Part shown: positions 40,891 to 49,586 of the stretch, piece by piece
Position numbering within the stretch: position 1 is the stretch's first letter
Layout of the letters: every line of letters starts with the position of its first letter
From: Streptomyces sp. HUAS YS2
GTDB lineage: Bacteria > Actinomycetota > Actinomycetes > Streptomycetales > Streptomycetaceae
Length of the DNA stretch: 64,000 nt
Direction of reading: 5' to 3'
Assembly: GCF_033343995.1 (NCBI RefSeq)
Contig: NZ_CP137573.1
Span: 5,551,001 to 5,615,000, forward strand
Translations under genes and position numbers: made by a program
The notes under the pieces: model-generated
What the model was told of the DNA's origin: nothing
Databases searched by the model: none
Seen by the model: only the letters and a program-made list of their open reading frames with translations

Positions 40891-42770
40891 CGCTGAAGGG
40901 CCTCCTGCACCTGGGCGACCGTGAGCCAGGGCTCCGGGGAGAGGATCTTCGCGACCTGGGGCGCGAAGGCCGGAGAGGAGACCACGACCTCGGCGGTCGG
41001 GCCGTCCGCGACGATCTCGCCGCCGGCCAGGATCGCCACCCGGTGCGCGAGCTCGGCGACCAGCTCGACGTCATGGGTGGCCAGCACGATCGCGTGGCCG
41101 TCGGCGGCGAGGGCGCGCAGCACGTCGACGAGGCGGGCCTTCGCGGCGTAGTCGAGACCGCGGGTCGGCTCGTCGAGGAGGAGCAGCGGCGGGCGGGCGG
41201 TGAGGACGAGGGCCAGCGCGAGGGCCAGGCGCTGGCCCTCGGAGAGGTCGCGGGGGTGGATGTCGTCGGTGACGCCGGGGAGCAGGGCGGAGACGAGGTC
41301 GCGGCAGGTGCCGGGGGCCGCCGCCGCGTCCGTGTCGGCGGCGGCGCACTCGGCGGCGACGGTGTCCGCGTACAGCAGGTCGCGGGGCTCCTGCGGGACG
41401 AGCCCGACGTGCCGGATCAGCTCGCGGGGGTCGGCGCGGTGCGGGGTGTGCCCCGCGACGAGCACGCTGCCGGAGGTCGGCTCGACCATCCCGACGAGGC
41501 TGCCGAGCAGCGTGGACTTCCCGGCCCCGTTGCGCCCCATGAGCGCGACGGTCTCCCCGGCGCGGACGGTCAGATCGACCCGCCGCAGCGCCTCGACCCG
41601 GCCGCGGCGCACGCCGAGGGCGCGGACGTCGACGAGCGCGTCGTGGGGGGTGACGGGGGCGGCGGGGCGCCGCCGGAACGGGAGGAGTCCCCCACCCCGC
41701 CCCGTCCCGGCCGTACTCATCAGAGGCTCTGCCGCGGCCTGCGGCCCGCCGCCGCGCGTCGGTTCGGCGGCTGCGCCTCCGGACCCCGCCGGGCGCCCGG
41801 GCGTCCCGCCCGCGCGGCCCGACGGCCCGGTTGCCTCGCCCCCGGTACGGGCCGGCGTGGCCACCTGCCCGGCGGCCGTTCCGGCGCCTGCAGGTGCGCC
41901 GCCCGCCCCGGGCCTTTCCGGGGGGTCGGGGACGTGAGTCCCCGGGGTTCGGCCCAGCAAGCGGGCCCGCAAGGGGCCGGCGGCGCGGCGGGCGTCCCGC
42001 ACGGTCAGGGGCAGCGGGCTCCAGCCCGCCGCGCGGCCCAGGGCCACCACCGGGGGGTGGACCGGGGAGGTCGCCATGATCGCTTCGGGGGTGTCCATCA
42101 CCGGCGCCGCGCCCCGGCCGGGGAGCAGGATCACGCGGTCCGCGTACTGGACGACCCGTTCCAGGCGGTGCTCCGCCATCAGGACCGTCGTGCCCAGGTC
42201 GTGTACCAGGCGCTGCAGGACCGCGAGGACCTCCTCCGCCGCGCCCGGGTCCAGCGCGGACGTCGGCTCGTCGAGGACCAGCACCTTCGGGTGCGTGGTC
42301 AGGACCGAGCCGATCGCGACCCGCTGCTGCTGGCCCCCGGACAGCGTCGCGATCGGGCGGTCGCGCAGCTCCGCCAGGCCCAGGAGGTCCAGCGTCTCCT
42401 CGACCCGGCGCCGCATCACCGCCGGGGCGAGCCCCAGGCTCTCCATGCCGTACGCCAGCTCGTCCTCGACCGTGTCCGTGACGAAGTGCGCGGGCGGGTC
42501 CTGGCCCACCGTGCCGACCACGTCTGCCAGTTCGCGCGGCTTGTGCGTACGGGTGTCCCGCCCCGCGACCGTCACCCGGCCCCGCAGCGTCCCTCCCGTG
42601 AAGTGCGGGACCAGACCCGACACGGTGCCCAGGAGAGTCGACTTGCCGACTCCCGACGGGCCCACCAGCAGGACCAGTTCGCCCTCGGGGACGGTCAGGT
42701 CCACCCCGCTCAAGGTCGGCTTCCCGCCGTCCTCCTCGTACGCCACCTCGACGTTCTCGAAGACGATCAC
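40887..42770 (-). CDS. Fused ECF ATPase (EcfA-EcfA' on one chain)
   Basis: 627 residues with two ABC ATPase domains. First: Walker A GPSGVGKSTLLG (about 36), signature TLSGGQQQRV, Walker B VLVLDEPTSALDP. Second (from about 390): Walker A GRNGAGKSTLLG, signature DLSEGQRLAL, Walker B LLLLDEPTRGLDY. A Gly/Ala/Pro-rich linker (about 290-380) joins them. It powers the ECF transporter with the EcfT at 42767 and the S component at 40027. GTG start overlaps the EcfT stop. Confidence 0.92.
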   Translation of the reverse strand: MIVFENVEVAYEEDGGKPTLSGVDLTVPEGELVLLVGPSGVGKSTLLGTVSGLVPHFTGGTLRGRVTVAGRDTRTHKPRELADVVGTVGQDPPAHFVTDTVEDELAYGMESLGLAPAVMRRRVEETLDLLGLAELRDRPIATLSGGQQQRVAIGSVLTTHPKVLVLDEPTSALDPGAAEEVLAVLQRLVHDLGTTVLMAEHRLERVVQYADRVILLPGRGAAPVMDTPEAIMATSPVHPPVVALGRAAGWSPLPLTVRDARRAAGPLRARLLGRTPGTHVPDPPERPGAGGAPAGAGTAAGQVATPARTGGEATGPSGRAGGTPGRPAGSGGAAAEPTRGGGPQAAAEPLMSTAGTGRGGGLLPFRRRPAAPVTPHDALVDVRALGVRRGRVEALRRVDLTVRAGETVALMGRNGAGKSTLLGSLVGMVEPTSGSVLVAGHTPHRADPRELIRHVGLVPQEPRDLLYADTVAAECAAADTDAAAAPGTCRDLVSALLPGVTDDIHPRDLSEGQRLALALALVLTARPPLLLLDEPTRGLDYAAKARLVDVLRALAADGHAIVLATHDVELVAELAHRVAILAGGEIVADGPTAEVVVSSPAFAPQVAKILSPEPWLTVAQVQEALQR

Positions 42771-43879
42771 AACGACTCCTTCGGCACCGGGGCCACCCAC
42801 GCCGGCAACAACCCCGGCAGTACGGACAACGCCGGCCACACCGGCAACTGCGGCCACACCAGCGGGACCACCCCGGGATGCAGCGCCTCGGGCGCGTACC
42901 CGTTCGCCCAGATCATCAGCCCGGCCACCGCCACGCCCGATCCGGCGGCCAGCCAGGCCCGCACCCCCCACCGGTCCGGCCGGTACCGGGTCCGCGCCGC
43001 GCGCCTGCCGCCGAGCCGCAGCCCGGCCACCGCCGCCGCTAGCCCGAGGAGCAACAGCGGCAGCCCGTACGAAGCGCCTTCGGCCGCCAGCAGCCCGTAC
43101 GTACCCGCGCACACCCCGAGCAGCCCGCCCAGCGTCAGCACATTGGTCGTCCGCCGGACCGCCGCCGGAACCTGCGCCGTACGGCCGTACCCCCGCGCGT
43201 CCATCGATGCCGCGACCGCGATCGACCGCTCCAGCGCGCCCTCCAGGACCGGCAGCCCGATCTGCAGCACCGCCCGCACCCCGCCCGGCGACCGGCCGCG
43301 CAGCCGCCGCGCGGTCCGCAGCCGGGCCACATCGGCGACCATGTTCGGCGCGAACGTCATCGCGACGACGACCGCCACCCCCGCCTCGTACAGCGCGCCC
43401 GGCAGCGACTTCAGCAGCCGCGCCGGGTTCGCCAGCGCGTTCGCCGCGCCCACGCAGATCAGCAGCGTCGCCAGCTTCGCGCCCTCGTACAGCGCGAACA
43501 CCACCTGCTCGGCGGTGACCCGGCCCCCGATCCGTACTCCCTGCGCCCACTGCGGCAACGGCAGCTCCGGCAGCGTGAACAGCACCTCCGTGCCCGGGAT
43601 CGACGAGCCGAGGACCACCGTGAACACCAGCCGCGCGGCCACCACGACCAGGCCCAGCTTCACGAACGCCCCGTACGAGCGCGACCAGGGCGCGTCGGTG
43701 CGGCGGGCCGCGACCACATAGCCCGCCACCCCGACGATCAGGCCGAGGAGCAGCGGGTTCGTCGTCCGGGACGCGGCCGTCGCCAGGCCCAGGGCCCACA
43801 GCCACCACGCGCCGGCGTGCAGCGCGTTGGAACGGGTCGCCTCAGGCGCGCGGATCGACTCCACGACGGAAGATCTCAT
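42767..43879 (-). CDS. ECF transporter transmembrane protein EcfT
   Basis: 370 residues. CbiQ/EcfT-type helices plus the coupling motifs A-R-G in SMDARGYGRTAQ and RTARRLRGRSPGG, which contact the ATPase. The start at ATG 43879 is one base after the stop of the preceding secreted-protein gene. It is the scaffold of the putative B12 importer. A longer C-terminal region with extra helices (residues 240-350) exceeds the usual family length. Confidence 0.9.
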   Translation of the reverse strand: MRSSVVESIRAPEATRSNALHAGAWWLWALGLATAASRTTNPLLLGLIVGVAGYVVAARRTDAPWSRSYGAFVKLGLVVVAARLVFTVVLGSSIPGTEVLFTLPELPLPQWAQGVRIGGRVTAEQVVFALYEGAKLATLLICVGAANALANPARLLKSLPGALYEAGVAVVVAMTFAPNMVADVARLRTARRLRGRSPGGVRAVLQIGLPVLEGALERSIAVAASMDARGYGRTAQVPAAVRRTTNVLTLGGLLGVCAGTYGLLAAEGASYGLPLLLLGLAAAVAGLRLGGRRAARTRYRPDRWGVRAWLAAGSGVAVAGLMIWANGYAPEALHPGVVPLVWPQLPVWPALSVLPGLLPAWVAPVPKESL

Positions 43880-43880
43880 G

Positions 43881-44531
43881 TCAGCCGCGTCGGCGGCGCG
43901 CCTGCCACAGCCCGGCCGCACCGAGGGCCAGTACGGCCGCCCCGCCCGCCACGACGCCGACCGACGGCCCGGAGTCCGCGTCCTTCCCGGCCGCCGAGGG
44001 CTTCGACGTCGGCTTGCCCGCCGTCTTCGCCGGGACCTCCACCTGCTCCCCGCAGCCCGTCCTCGGGTACCCCGAGATCCCGCACAGCAGCGCCGCGCTG
44101 TTGTACCGCAGCGGCTTCGCCACCGCCGCCAGCGCCTCCGCGCTCGTCCCGTCCGGGCCGATCCGCGCGCAGCCGGTGCGCTGCTCCGGCGGCGTGCCGC
44201 CGTCCGCGGCGTCCTCGGGCGTGCCGAAGTCGATGACGACCGCGACCCGCTTCGTACCCGCCTTCGGGGGCGTGTCCGCGCAGACCTTCGCGAAGTCCGG
44301 GGCGGTGCGCGGCCGCGCCGCGTCGGCGGAGTCCACGCTGAGCGCGAACCGGAAGCCGTTGACGTCGCCGTCCGCGGGGCGGGCGGTCGCCGGGCCCTGC
44401 GTGGCGTACGCCCACTTTCCCGCGGCGCCGTCCCAGAACGACCAGTAGCGGTACCCGGCCGCCTGCGCGGGCGCGGCGGCGAGCAGCGTCAGCAGGACCG
44501 CCGTGACGGCGGCGCCCAGTCGGCCCCTCAC
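43881..44531 (-). CDS. Secreted membrane-anchored protein of the B12 operon (beta-domain candidate)
   Basis: 216 residues. A signal peptide (cleavage after APAQAA) leads to AGYRYWSFWDGAAGKWAYATQG, then a beta-rich stretch with NGFRFALSVDS and RVAVVIDFGTPED. Four Cys are present. A Lys/Ser/Pro linker and a C-terminal transmembrane helix ending WQARRRRG anchor it outside. Small size, position after the toroid gene and overlap with it (GTGA) suggest it works as the second, capping domain of a two-part binding protein. That role is inference. Confidence 0.7.
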   Translation of the reverse strand: MRGRLGAAVTAVLLTLLAAAPAQAAGYRYWSFWDGAAGKWAYATQGPATARPADGDVNGFRFALSVDSADAARPRTAPDFAKVCADTPPKAGTKRVAVVIDFGTPEDAADGGTPPEQRTGCARIGPDGTSAEALAAVAKPLRYNSAALLCGISGYPRTGCGEQVEVPAKTAGKPTSKPSAAGKDADSGPSVGVVAGGAAVLALGAAGLWQARRRRG

Positions 44532-45790
44532 TTCTTGCGCCCGCTCAGCAGGAACCCGATGCCGACGCCGACGACCGTGCCGATGCCGATGATCCACCAG
44601 ATGTTGAACGAGCCCTCGTCCTCGGCGTGGTTGCCGGTCGTCTCCGGACCCTGCGGCGCCGGGCCGGTCGCGTTGAGGCCCTCGACGAGGTCGGTGCCGC
44701 CGAACTTGTGCGGGTCCGCGCCCATCGCCTTCGCCGCGAAGATCAGCTGCGCGTACGCGGCCGGTCCGTTGGTCTTCGCCCACGCGGGGGCGTTCTTCTC
44801 CAGCCAGGTGAGCGCGCCGGTGGCCTGCTGGGTGTGGCCGGACGCGCCCAGCGCGACGACCGCGTCGGCGGTGTTGCCGAAGTCGGGCTGCTCGGCCGGG
44901 TCGGTCGCGCCGGGCATCGGCGGGCTGAGGAGGTGGCCGGTCTTCTCCAGCGCGGCGGCCAGGTAGGAGGCGCCGTTGAGCGCGGCCCGGTCGATGGTCT
45001 GCGGGGTCTTGTCCTCGCAGCTCGGGTTCTGCTGCGGCTGCACGTTGCCGGCGAGGATGCCCTTGCCGAGGCCGGCCAGCGCGGCGGCGGCCGTCGCGTC
45101 GGCATTGGCGAACAGCTTGCCGGACTTGTCCGGCTGGTACGCGAACGCGCCCGGCCCGGCCTTGTCGGAGCAGGGCAGCGCGAAGGTGAGCAGCGCGTCG
45201 TACGGGGTCCTGCCCGTCGTCGACTTCACCGCGCCGGGCTTCTCGCCGCTCGCGGCGAGCGCCCCGATGACGATCGAGGTGGAGTTGGCGTCGCTGGGGC
45301 TGCCGGGGTTGTACCCCCAGCCGCCGTCCGGGTTCTGGGCGCTCTTCAGCCAGCCGGAGGCCGACTTGACGGCCTGGGTGACCGCGTCCGTGGCGCCGCC
45401 CTCGGCGACCTTCGGCCGCTCGGTGCCGGACAGCGCCTGGAGCGCGACGGCCGTGGCGTTGGTGTCCAGCATGGTGGCCGGGTCGCAGTTCTTGGCCGGG
45501 TCGGGCCGGTACGAGGTGAACGCGCCGCTCTCGCACTGCTGGCCCATCAGCCAGTCCACGGACACCTGGGCGGGCTTGATGCCGACCGAGTGCTGCGCGA
45601 TGAACGCGAGCGACTGGCGCCAGACGCCGTCGTAGGTGGGGTCGTTCACGCCGTACAGGCCGGACGGGATCACCGGGGACGGGGCGGGAGAGGGCGCGGC
45701 GGACGCGGCGGGGGCGGCGATCCCGGCACCGGCGGTGCAGAGCACGGCGGTGGCGGCGAGCGCCGCGGCGGCGCGGCGGACGGTGGTCAT
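44528..45790 (-). CDS. Secreted alpha/alpha-toroid protein (transcobalamin alpha-domain-like)
   Basis: 420 residues. A signal peptide is followed by prenyltransferase/squalene-oxidase-type repeats: VSVDWLMGQQCESGAF, ATAVALQAL, ASGWLKSAQNPDGGWGYNPG, NADATAAAALAGL, NTADAVVALGASG. A linker and C-terminal helix IWWIIGIGTVVGVGIGFLL with GRKK anchor it. It opens an operon controlled by a cobalamin riboswitch and ending in ECF transporter genes. Animal intrinsic factor and transcobalamin use the same toroid fold to hold B12. No cyclase active-site DxDD is seen, so binding rather than catalysis is likely. Confidence 0.75.
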   Translation of the reverse strand: MTTVRRAAAALAATAVLCTAGAGIAAPAASAAPSPAPSPVIPSGLYGVNDPTYDGVWRQSLAFIAQHSVGIKPAQVSVDWLMGQQCESGAFTSYRPDPAKNCDPATMLDTNATAVALQALSGTERPKVAEGGATDAVTQAVKSASGWLKSAQNPDGGWGYNPGSPSDANSTSIVIGALAASGEKPGAVKSTTGRTPYDALLTFALPCSDKAGPGAFAYQPDKSGKLFANADATAAAALAGLGKGILAGNVQPQQNPSCEDKTPQTIDRAALNGASYLAAALEKTGHLLSPPMPGATDPAEQPDFGNTADAVVALGASGHTQQATGALTWLEKNAPAWAKTNGPAAYAQLIFAAKAMGADPHKFGGTDLVEGLNATGPAPQGPETTGNHAEDEGSFNIWWIIGIGTVVGVGIGFLLSGRKK

Positions 45791-45861
45791 GCGGGCGGGC
45801 CTCTCCTGCGGGCCGGGCTCCGGCACGCTTCGGGCACCAGGCTCGGCTCCGTATTCCTCGA

Positions 45862-46012
45862 CGGTGCCGGCGGTCACGTCCCGACGGGGCATTCCGACTC
45901 ACCACCGCCAGATGGACGGTGGCTCACGGTTGCGGGTCAGTGCCGGAATTGCACCGGCTTCCCCCCGTACGGGCATGATGACGACTCGCACACTCTACCG
46001 GCAGGTACTCCG
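45862..46012 (-). promoter_or_regulatory. Cobalamin (adenosylcobalamin) riboswitch
   Basis: On the minus strand the core GGGGGAAGCCGGTGCAATTC, then CGGCACTGACCCGCAACCGT, then GAGCCACC is present (45923-45966), followed by a B12-box-like GAGTCGGAATGCCCCGTC (45883-45900). This is the cobalamin aptamer. It precedes the toroid gene start (45790) by about 70 bases, so B12 should shut off the operon. Confidence 0.93.
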
Positions 46013-46049
46013 CGTGAAGCCGGGGTGCGAGCGGCCTCACACGCCGACC

Positions 46050-47090
46050 TCACACTGCCGCGTACGCCACCGGCTCCGTCCCCGGCACCGCCTCCGCGCG
46101 CCCCAGCTTCACGAGCCGTCGCAGGTGCGCCTCCGCCTCGCTGACGGCGATGTTCCGGGAGCCGTAGGGGATCTGCTCCCACGGCCGGTTCCACTCCATC
46201 CGCTCGGCGAGCTGCCACGGTGTCAGTGGCGTCGCAAGGAGTCCGAGGAGTCCGGTCAGCCGCTCCTCGTGGTGGTCGAGCAGTTCCCGTACGCGCCCGG
46301 CGGCGTCGGTGAAGGCGTGCTGGTGGGCCGGGAGCACCTCGGCGACGCCCAGCCGGCCGATCCGCTCCAGGGAGTCGAGGTAGTCGCCGAGGGGATCGGT
46401 GACGGTCGCGTCGTCAGGGTCCTCGTACAGGCCGATGTGCGGGCTGATCCCGGGCAGCAGGTGGTCGCCGGAGAAGAGCCGGCCGCGGCCGGGCAGGTTC
46501 GCCGGGTGCTCCTCCTCCAGGTGCAGGCAGACGTGCCCGGGGGTGTGACCGGGCGTCCAGATGCCGCGCAGCCGCCGCCCCGCGAGGTCGAGCAGTTCGC
46601 CGGGGACGATCTCCCGGTCGGGCAGGGCGGAGCGCAGCCCGGGCAGGGTCCGCATCCGCCCGCCGGCGGCGCGGGCCGCGAGCAGGGGCGCGGTGTGCTC
46701 CTCGGGCGCGCCGACGGCGGCCAGCTTGCGCGCGAGGTAGTCGAGCCACTCGCCCGGCTCGGACGAGCGGGTACGCCGGACGACGGCGGCGTCGGCGGCG
46801 TGCATGGCGATCCAGGCCCCGGACTCCTCCCGGACCCGCTCCGAGAGGCCGTGGTGGTCGGGGTGGTGGTGGGTGATGACGACGCCGTGGATCTCGGGCA
46901 CGGACGTGCCGAGCTCCGCGAGCCCGCCGGTGAGTTCGTCCCAGGAGGCGGGGTCGTCCCAGCCGGTGTCGATCAGGACGGGGCCGCGGTCCGTGTCGAG
47001 GAGATGGACGAGCGTGTGGCCGAGCGGATTGTCGGGGATCGGCACCCGGATGGACCAGACGCCGCCGCCATGCTCGGTCACTCGGGTCAT
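46050..47090 (-). CDS. Metallo-beta-lactamase-fold hydrolase
   Basis: 346 residues. The zinc motif is ITHHHPDHHGLS (about 73-84), with further ligands in TPGHTPGHVCLHLEE and LFSGDHLLPG. A winged-helix-like C-terminal domain (TPWQLAERMEW, AEAHLRRLVKLGRAE) is common in thioesterase-like members. Divergent from the aldehyde dehydrogenase with a perfect palindrome between, so it may share the steroid-linked regulation. Substrate is unknown; a CoA-ester or lactone is plausible. Confidence 0.88.
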   Translation of the reverse strand: MTRVTEHGGGVWSIRVPIPDNPLGHTLVHLLDTDRGPVLIDTGWDDPASWDELTGGLAELGTSVPEIHGVVITHHHPDHHGLSERVREESGAWIAMHAADAAVVRRTRSSEPGEWLDYLARKLAAVGAPEEHTAPLLAARAAGGRMRTLPGLRSALPDREIVPGELLDLAGRRLRGIWTPGHTPGHVCLHLEEEHPANLPGRGRLFSGDHLLPGISPHIGLYEDPDDATVTDPLGDYLDSLERIGRLGVAEVLPAHQHAFTDAAGRVRELLDHHEERLTGLLGLLATPLTPWQLAERMEWNRPWEQIPYGSRNIAVSEAEAHLRRLVKLGRAEAVPGTEPVAYAAV

Positions 47091-47136
47091 GATCCCTCAT
47101 CTCCACGTACCAGTACGGCCATTGCTCACTATAACT

Positions 47137-47154
47137 AGAACTGATATCAGTTCT
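47137..47154. promoter_or_regulatory. Perfect 18-bp palindrome between hydrolase and aldehyde dehydrogenase
   Basis: AGAACTGATATCAGTTCT is a perfect palindrome. Its half-site (TAGAAC/GTTCT) equals that of the KstR boxes but with wider spacing. Confidence 0.6.
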
Positions 47155-47219
47155 GAAACAGCGTCAGAACCGACACCGCGTCGACGCCGAAGTCGCCGGT
47201 CCACGGGAGGCAATCAGCC

Positions 47220-48689
47220 ATGACCGAGCTTGTGGAGCACGGAAAGCTGTTCATCGGCGGGGAGTTGACCGACCCGCTCGGCTCCGGCGTCATCGACGTG
47301 ATCTCGCCCCACACCGAGCAGGTCATCGGGCGGGTGCCGCACGCCTCGGAGGCGGACGTCGACAAGGCCGTCGCGGTCGCCCGCCGGGCGTTCGACGAGG
47401 GTCCCTGGCCGCGGATGTCGCTGGAGGAGCGGATCGCGGTCGTCACCCGGATCAAGGACGCGATCGCCGTCCGGTACGACGAGATCGGCAAACTCATCAG
47501 CGCGCAGAACGGCTCCCCGTACTCGTGGAGCATCATGGCGCAGGCGCTCGGCGCGATGATGGTCTGGGACGCGGCCATCAACGTCGCCCGCGGCTACCGG
47601 TACGAGGAGCGGCGGGCCGGCGCGCTGGGGCCGATCCTCGTCCGGCAGGAGCCGGTCGGCGTGGTCGCCGCCGTCGTGCCCTGGAACGTCCCGCAGTTCA
47701 CCGCGGCCGCCAAGCTCGGACCGGCGCTGCTGGCCGGCTGCACGGCGATCCTCAAGCCGTCGCCGGAGTCGCCGCTCGACGCGTACCTGCTCGCCGAGAT
47801 CGCGACCGAGGCCGGGCTGCCGGAGGGTGTGCTGTCGATCCTGCCCGCGGACCGGGAGGTCAGTGAGTACCTGGTCGGCCACCCCGGCATCGACAAGGTC
47901 TCCTTCACCGGCTCGGTCGCGGCCGGCAAGCGCGTCATGGAGGTCGCCTCGCGCAACCTCACCCGGGTCACCCTCGAACTCGGCGGCAAGTCCGCCGCGG
48001 TGGTGCTCCCGGACGCCGACCTCGAGACCGCGGTCGCCGGCATCGTCCCGGCCGCCTGGATGAACAACGGCCAGGCGTGCGTCGCGCAGACCCGGATCCT
48101 CGTCCCGCGCAGCCGGTACGACGAGATCTCCGAGGCGTTCGCGGCCGCGGCCGGCGCCCTGGTGGTCGGCGACCCGCTCGACCCGGCGACGCAGGTCGGC
48201 CCGCTGGTCGCGCAGCGTCAGCAGCAGCGTTCGCTCGACTACATCCGGATCGGCCAGGACGAGGGCGCGAAGGTCCTCACCGGCGGCGGCCGCCCGGCCG
48301 GCCTGGAGCGCGGCTGGTACGTGGAGCCGACGCTGTTCGGCGGGGTCGACAACTCCATGCGGATCGCCCGCGAGGAGATCTTCGGCCCGGTCATCTGCCT
48401 GCTGCCGTACGGCGACGAGGCCGAGGCGCTGCGGATCGCGAACGACTCCGACTACGGCCTCAGCGGCAGTGTGTGGACCGCGGACGTCGAGCACGGCATC
48501 GACTTCGGCCGCAGGGTGCGCACCGGCACCTTCAACGTCAACACCTTCAGCCTCGACATGCTCGGACCGTTCGGCGGCTTCAAGAACTCCGGTGTGGGGC
48601 GGGAGTTCGGGCCGGAGGGACTGGCCGCGTACCTGGAGCACAAGATGATCCACCTGCCGGGCGGGTACGAGGGACCGGAGGAGGCGTGA
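47220..48689 (+). CDS. NAD-dependent aldehyde dehydrogenase
   Basis: 489 residues. Catalytic Cys is in MNNGQACVAQ and the Glu in VTLELGGKSAAVV; NAD-site motifs VPWNVPQF and FTGSVAAG are present, and the closing FGGFKNSGVGREFG is intact. It resembles mycobacterial Rv0223c, which I recall as a KstR-regulon member. It is followed directly by a ferredoxin gene (TGATG overlap). A role in oxidising a steroid side-chain aldehyde is possible. Confidence 0.92.
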   Translation: MTELVEHGKLFIGGELTDPLGSGVIDVISPHTEQVIGRVPHASEADVDKAVAVARRAFDEGPWPRMSLEERIAVVTRIKDAIAVRYDEIGKLISAQNGSPYSWSIMAQALGAMMVWDAAINVARGYRYEERRAGALGPILVRQEPVGVVAAVVPWNVPQFTAAAKLGPALLAGCTAILKPSPESPLDAYLLAEIATEAGLPEGVLSILPADREVSEYLVGHPGIDKVSFTGSVAAGKRVMEVASRNLTRVTLELGGKSAAVVLPDADLETAVAGIVPAAWMNNGQACVAQTRILVPRSRYDEISEAFAAAAGALVVGDPLDPATQVGPLVAQRQQQRSLDYIRIGQDEGAKVLTGGGRPAGLERGWYVEPTLFGGVDNSMRIAREEIFGPVICLLPYGDEAEALRIANDSDYGLSGSVWTADVEHGIDFGRRVRTGTFNVNTFSLDMLGPFGGFKNSGVGREFGPEGLAAYLEHKMIHLPGGYEGPEEA

Positions 48690-48922
48690 TGGGAGACCGC
48701 TGGCACGTCGAGGTGGACCGGAGGGTCTGCATCGGCTCCGGGATGTGCGTGAACCACGCGCCGAAGGGCTTCCGGCTCGACGGGGCCCGCCAGTCGCACC
48801 CGCAGGTGCCCGAGGCGGACGCCGACGAGCAGGTGCTCGCGGCGGCGGAGGGCTGTCCCGTGGAGGCCATCACCATCACCCTCCTGGACGGCGGGGAGTC
48901 GGTGTTCCCGCCCGAGGAGTGA
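48689..48922 (+). CDS. 3Fe-4S-type ferredoxin
   Basis: 77 residues. The pattern is Cys14-x5-Cys20 (CIGSGMC) and Cys56-Pro (EGCPVEA), the three-Cys set of actinobacterial 3Fe-4S ferredoxins that feed cytochromes P450. The ATG overlaps the aldehyde dehydrogenase stop. The CYP125-like P450 eleven kilobases away is the natural partner, though others are possible. Confidence 0.9.
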   Translation: MGDRWHVEVDRRVCIGSGMCVNHAPKGFRLDGARQSHPQVPEADADEQVLAAAEGCPVEAITITLLDGGESVFPPEE

Positions 48923-49026
48923 CGCAGCGGTGACGAAGGAGTGACCGGGGAGTCGTTCACGCGTGCAAAACTTCTGCCTTGATCACGGGGGCAACAGGCC
49001 CGCGTGCACCCAGGATTGGGAGAGTC

Positions 49027-49560
49027 GTGCGCAAGGCGATGGTGGCGGCTGCGGCCGCCGGTGTGATGCTGCTGGTCGCGGGCTGCGGTACCGAGGGCGG
49101 TGCGGACAAGGGCGGTTCGTCCACGACGGGCGGGTCGTCCTCGGCCGGCACCGGCGGCGGTTCGGAGGCGGGCGGCGAGAAGCTGACGGCCGACGCGGTG
49201 AAGAAGGAGATCGAGACCGCGGCGACCGGCGCCGGTTTCGCGCAGGACGCCACCGGCGACCCGGTGCCGGCCGAGCTGAAGGACTGCATGGTGTCGTGGA
49301 CGGCGGATGCCGAGAAGGCCGCCGATCCGAAGAAGTCCTACACGGACACCGTCACGGCGCTGACCGGGGGCGGCTGGACAGAGGGCCAGAGCCTCGACAA
49401 GAGCGGCTCGACGATCAAGACCCTGGCCAAGAGCAACTGGCAGCTGAAGGCGAGCAACCACAGCATGGGCATGCTGAAGATGGTCATGTTCGTCGGCACC
49501 GACACCGGCCCGGAGTGCGCGGCGCTGTTCAAGGCGGACCTGGAGAAGAACAAGAAGTAG
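49027..49560 (+). CDS. Small secreted lipoprotein, unknown function
   Basis: 177 residues from GTG 49027 with GGGAGA before it. Signal MRKAMVAAAAAGVMLLVAGC has lipobox VAGC. A Gly/Ser/Thr linker (about 22-48) precedes a compact domain with two Cys (KDCMVSWTAD, PECAALFK). Upstream frames lack coding character. It resembles many streptomycete lipoproteins of unknown role. It sits between the ferredoxin and the convergent KstR gene. Confidence 0.8.
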   Translation: MRKAMVAAAAAGVMLLVAGCGTEGGADKGGSSTTGGSSSAGTGGGSEAGGEKLTADAVKKEIETAATGAGFAQDATGDPVPAELKDCMVSWTADAEKAADPKKSYTDTVTALTGGGWTEGQSLDKSGSTIKTLAKSNWQLKASNHSMGMLKMVMFVGTDTGPECAALFKADLEKNKK

Positions 49561-49586
49561 GGCGGGACGTCCTGGCGCCGAGACGC

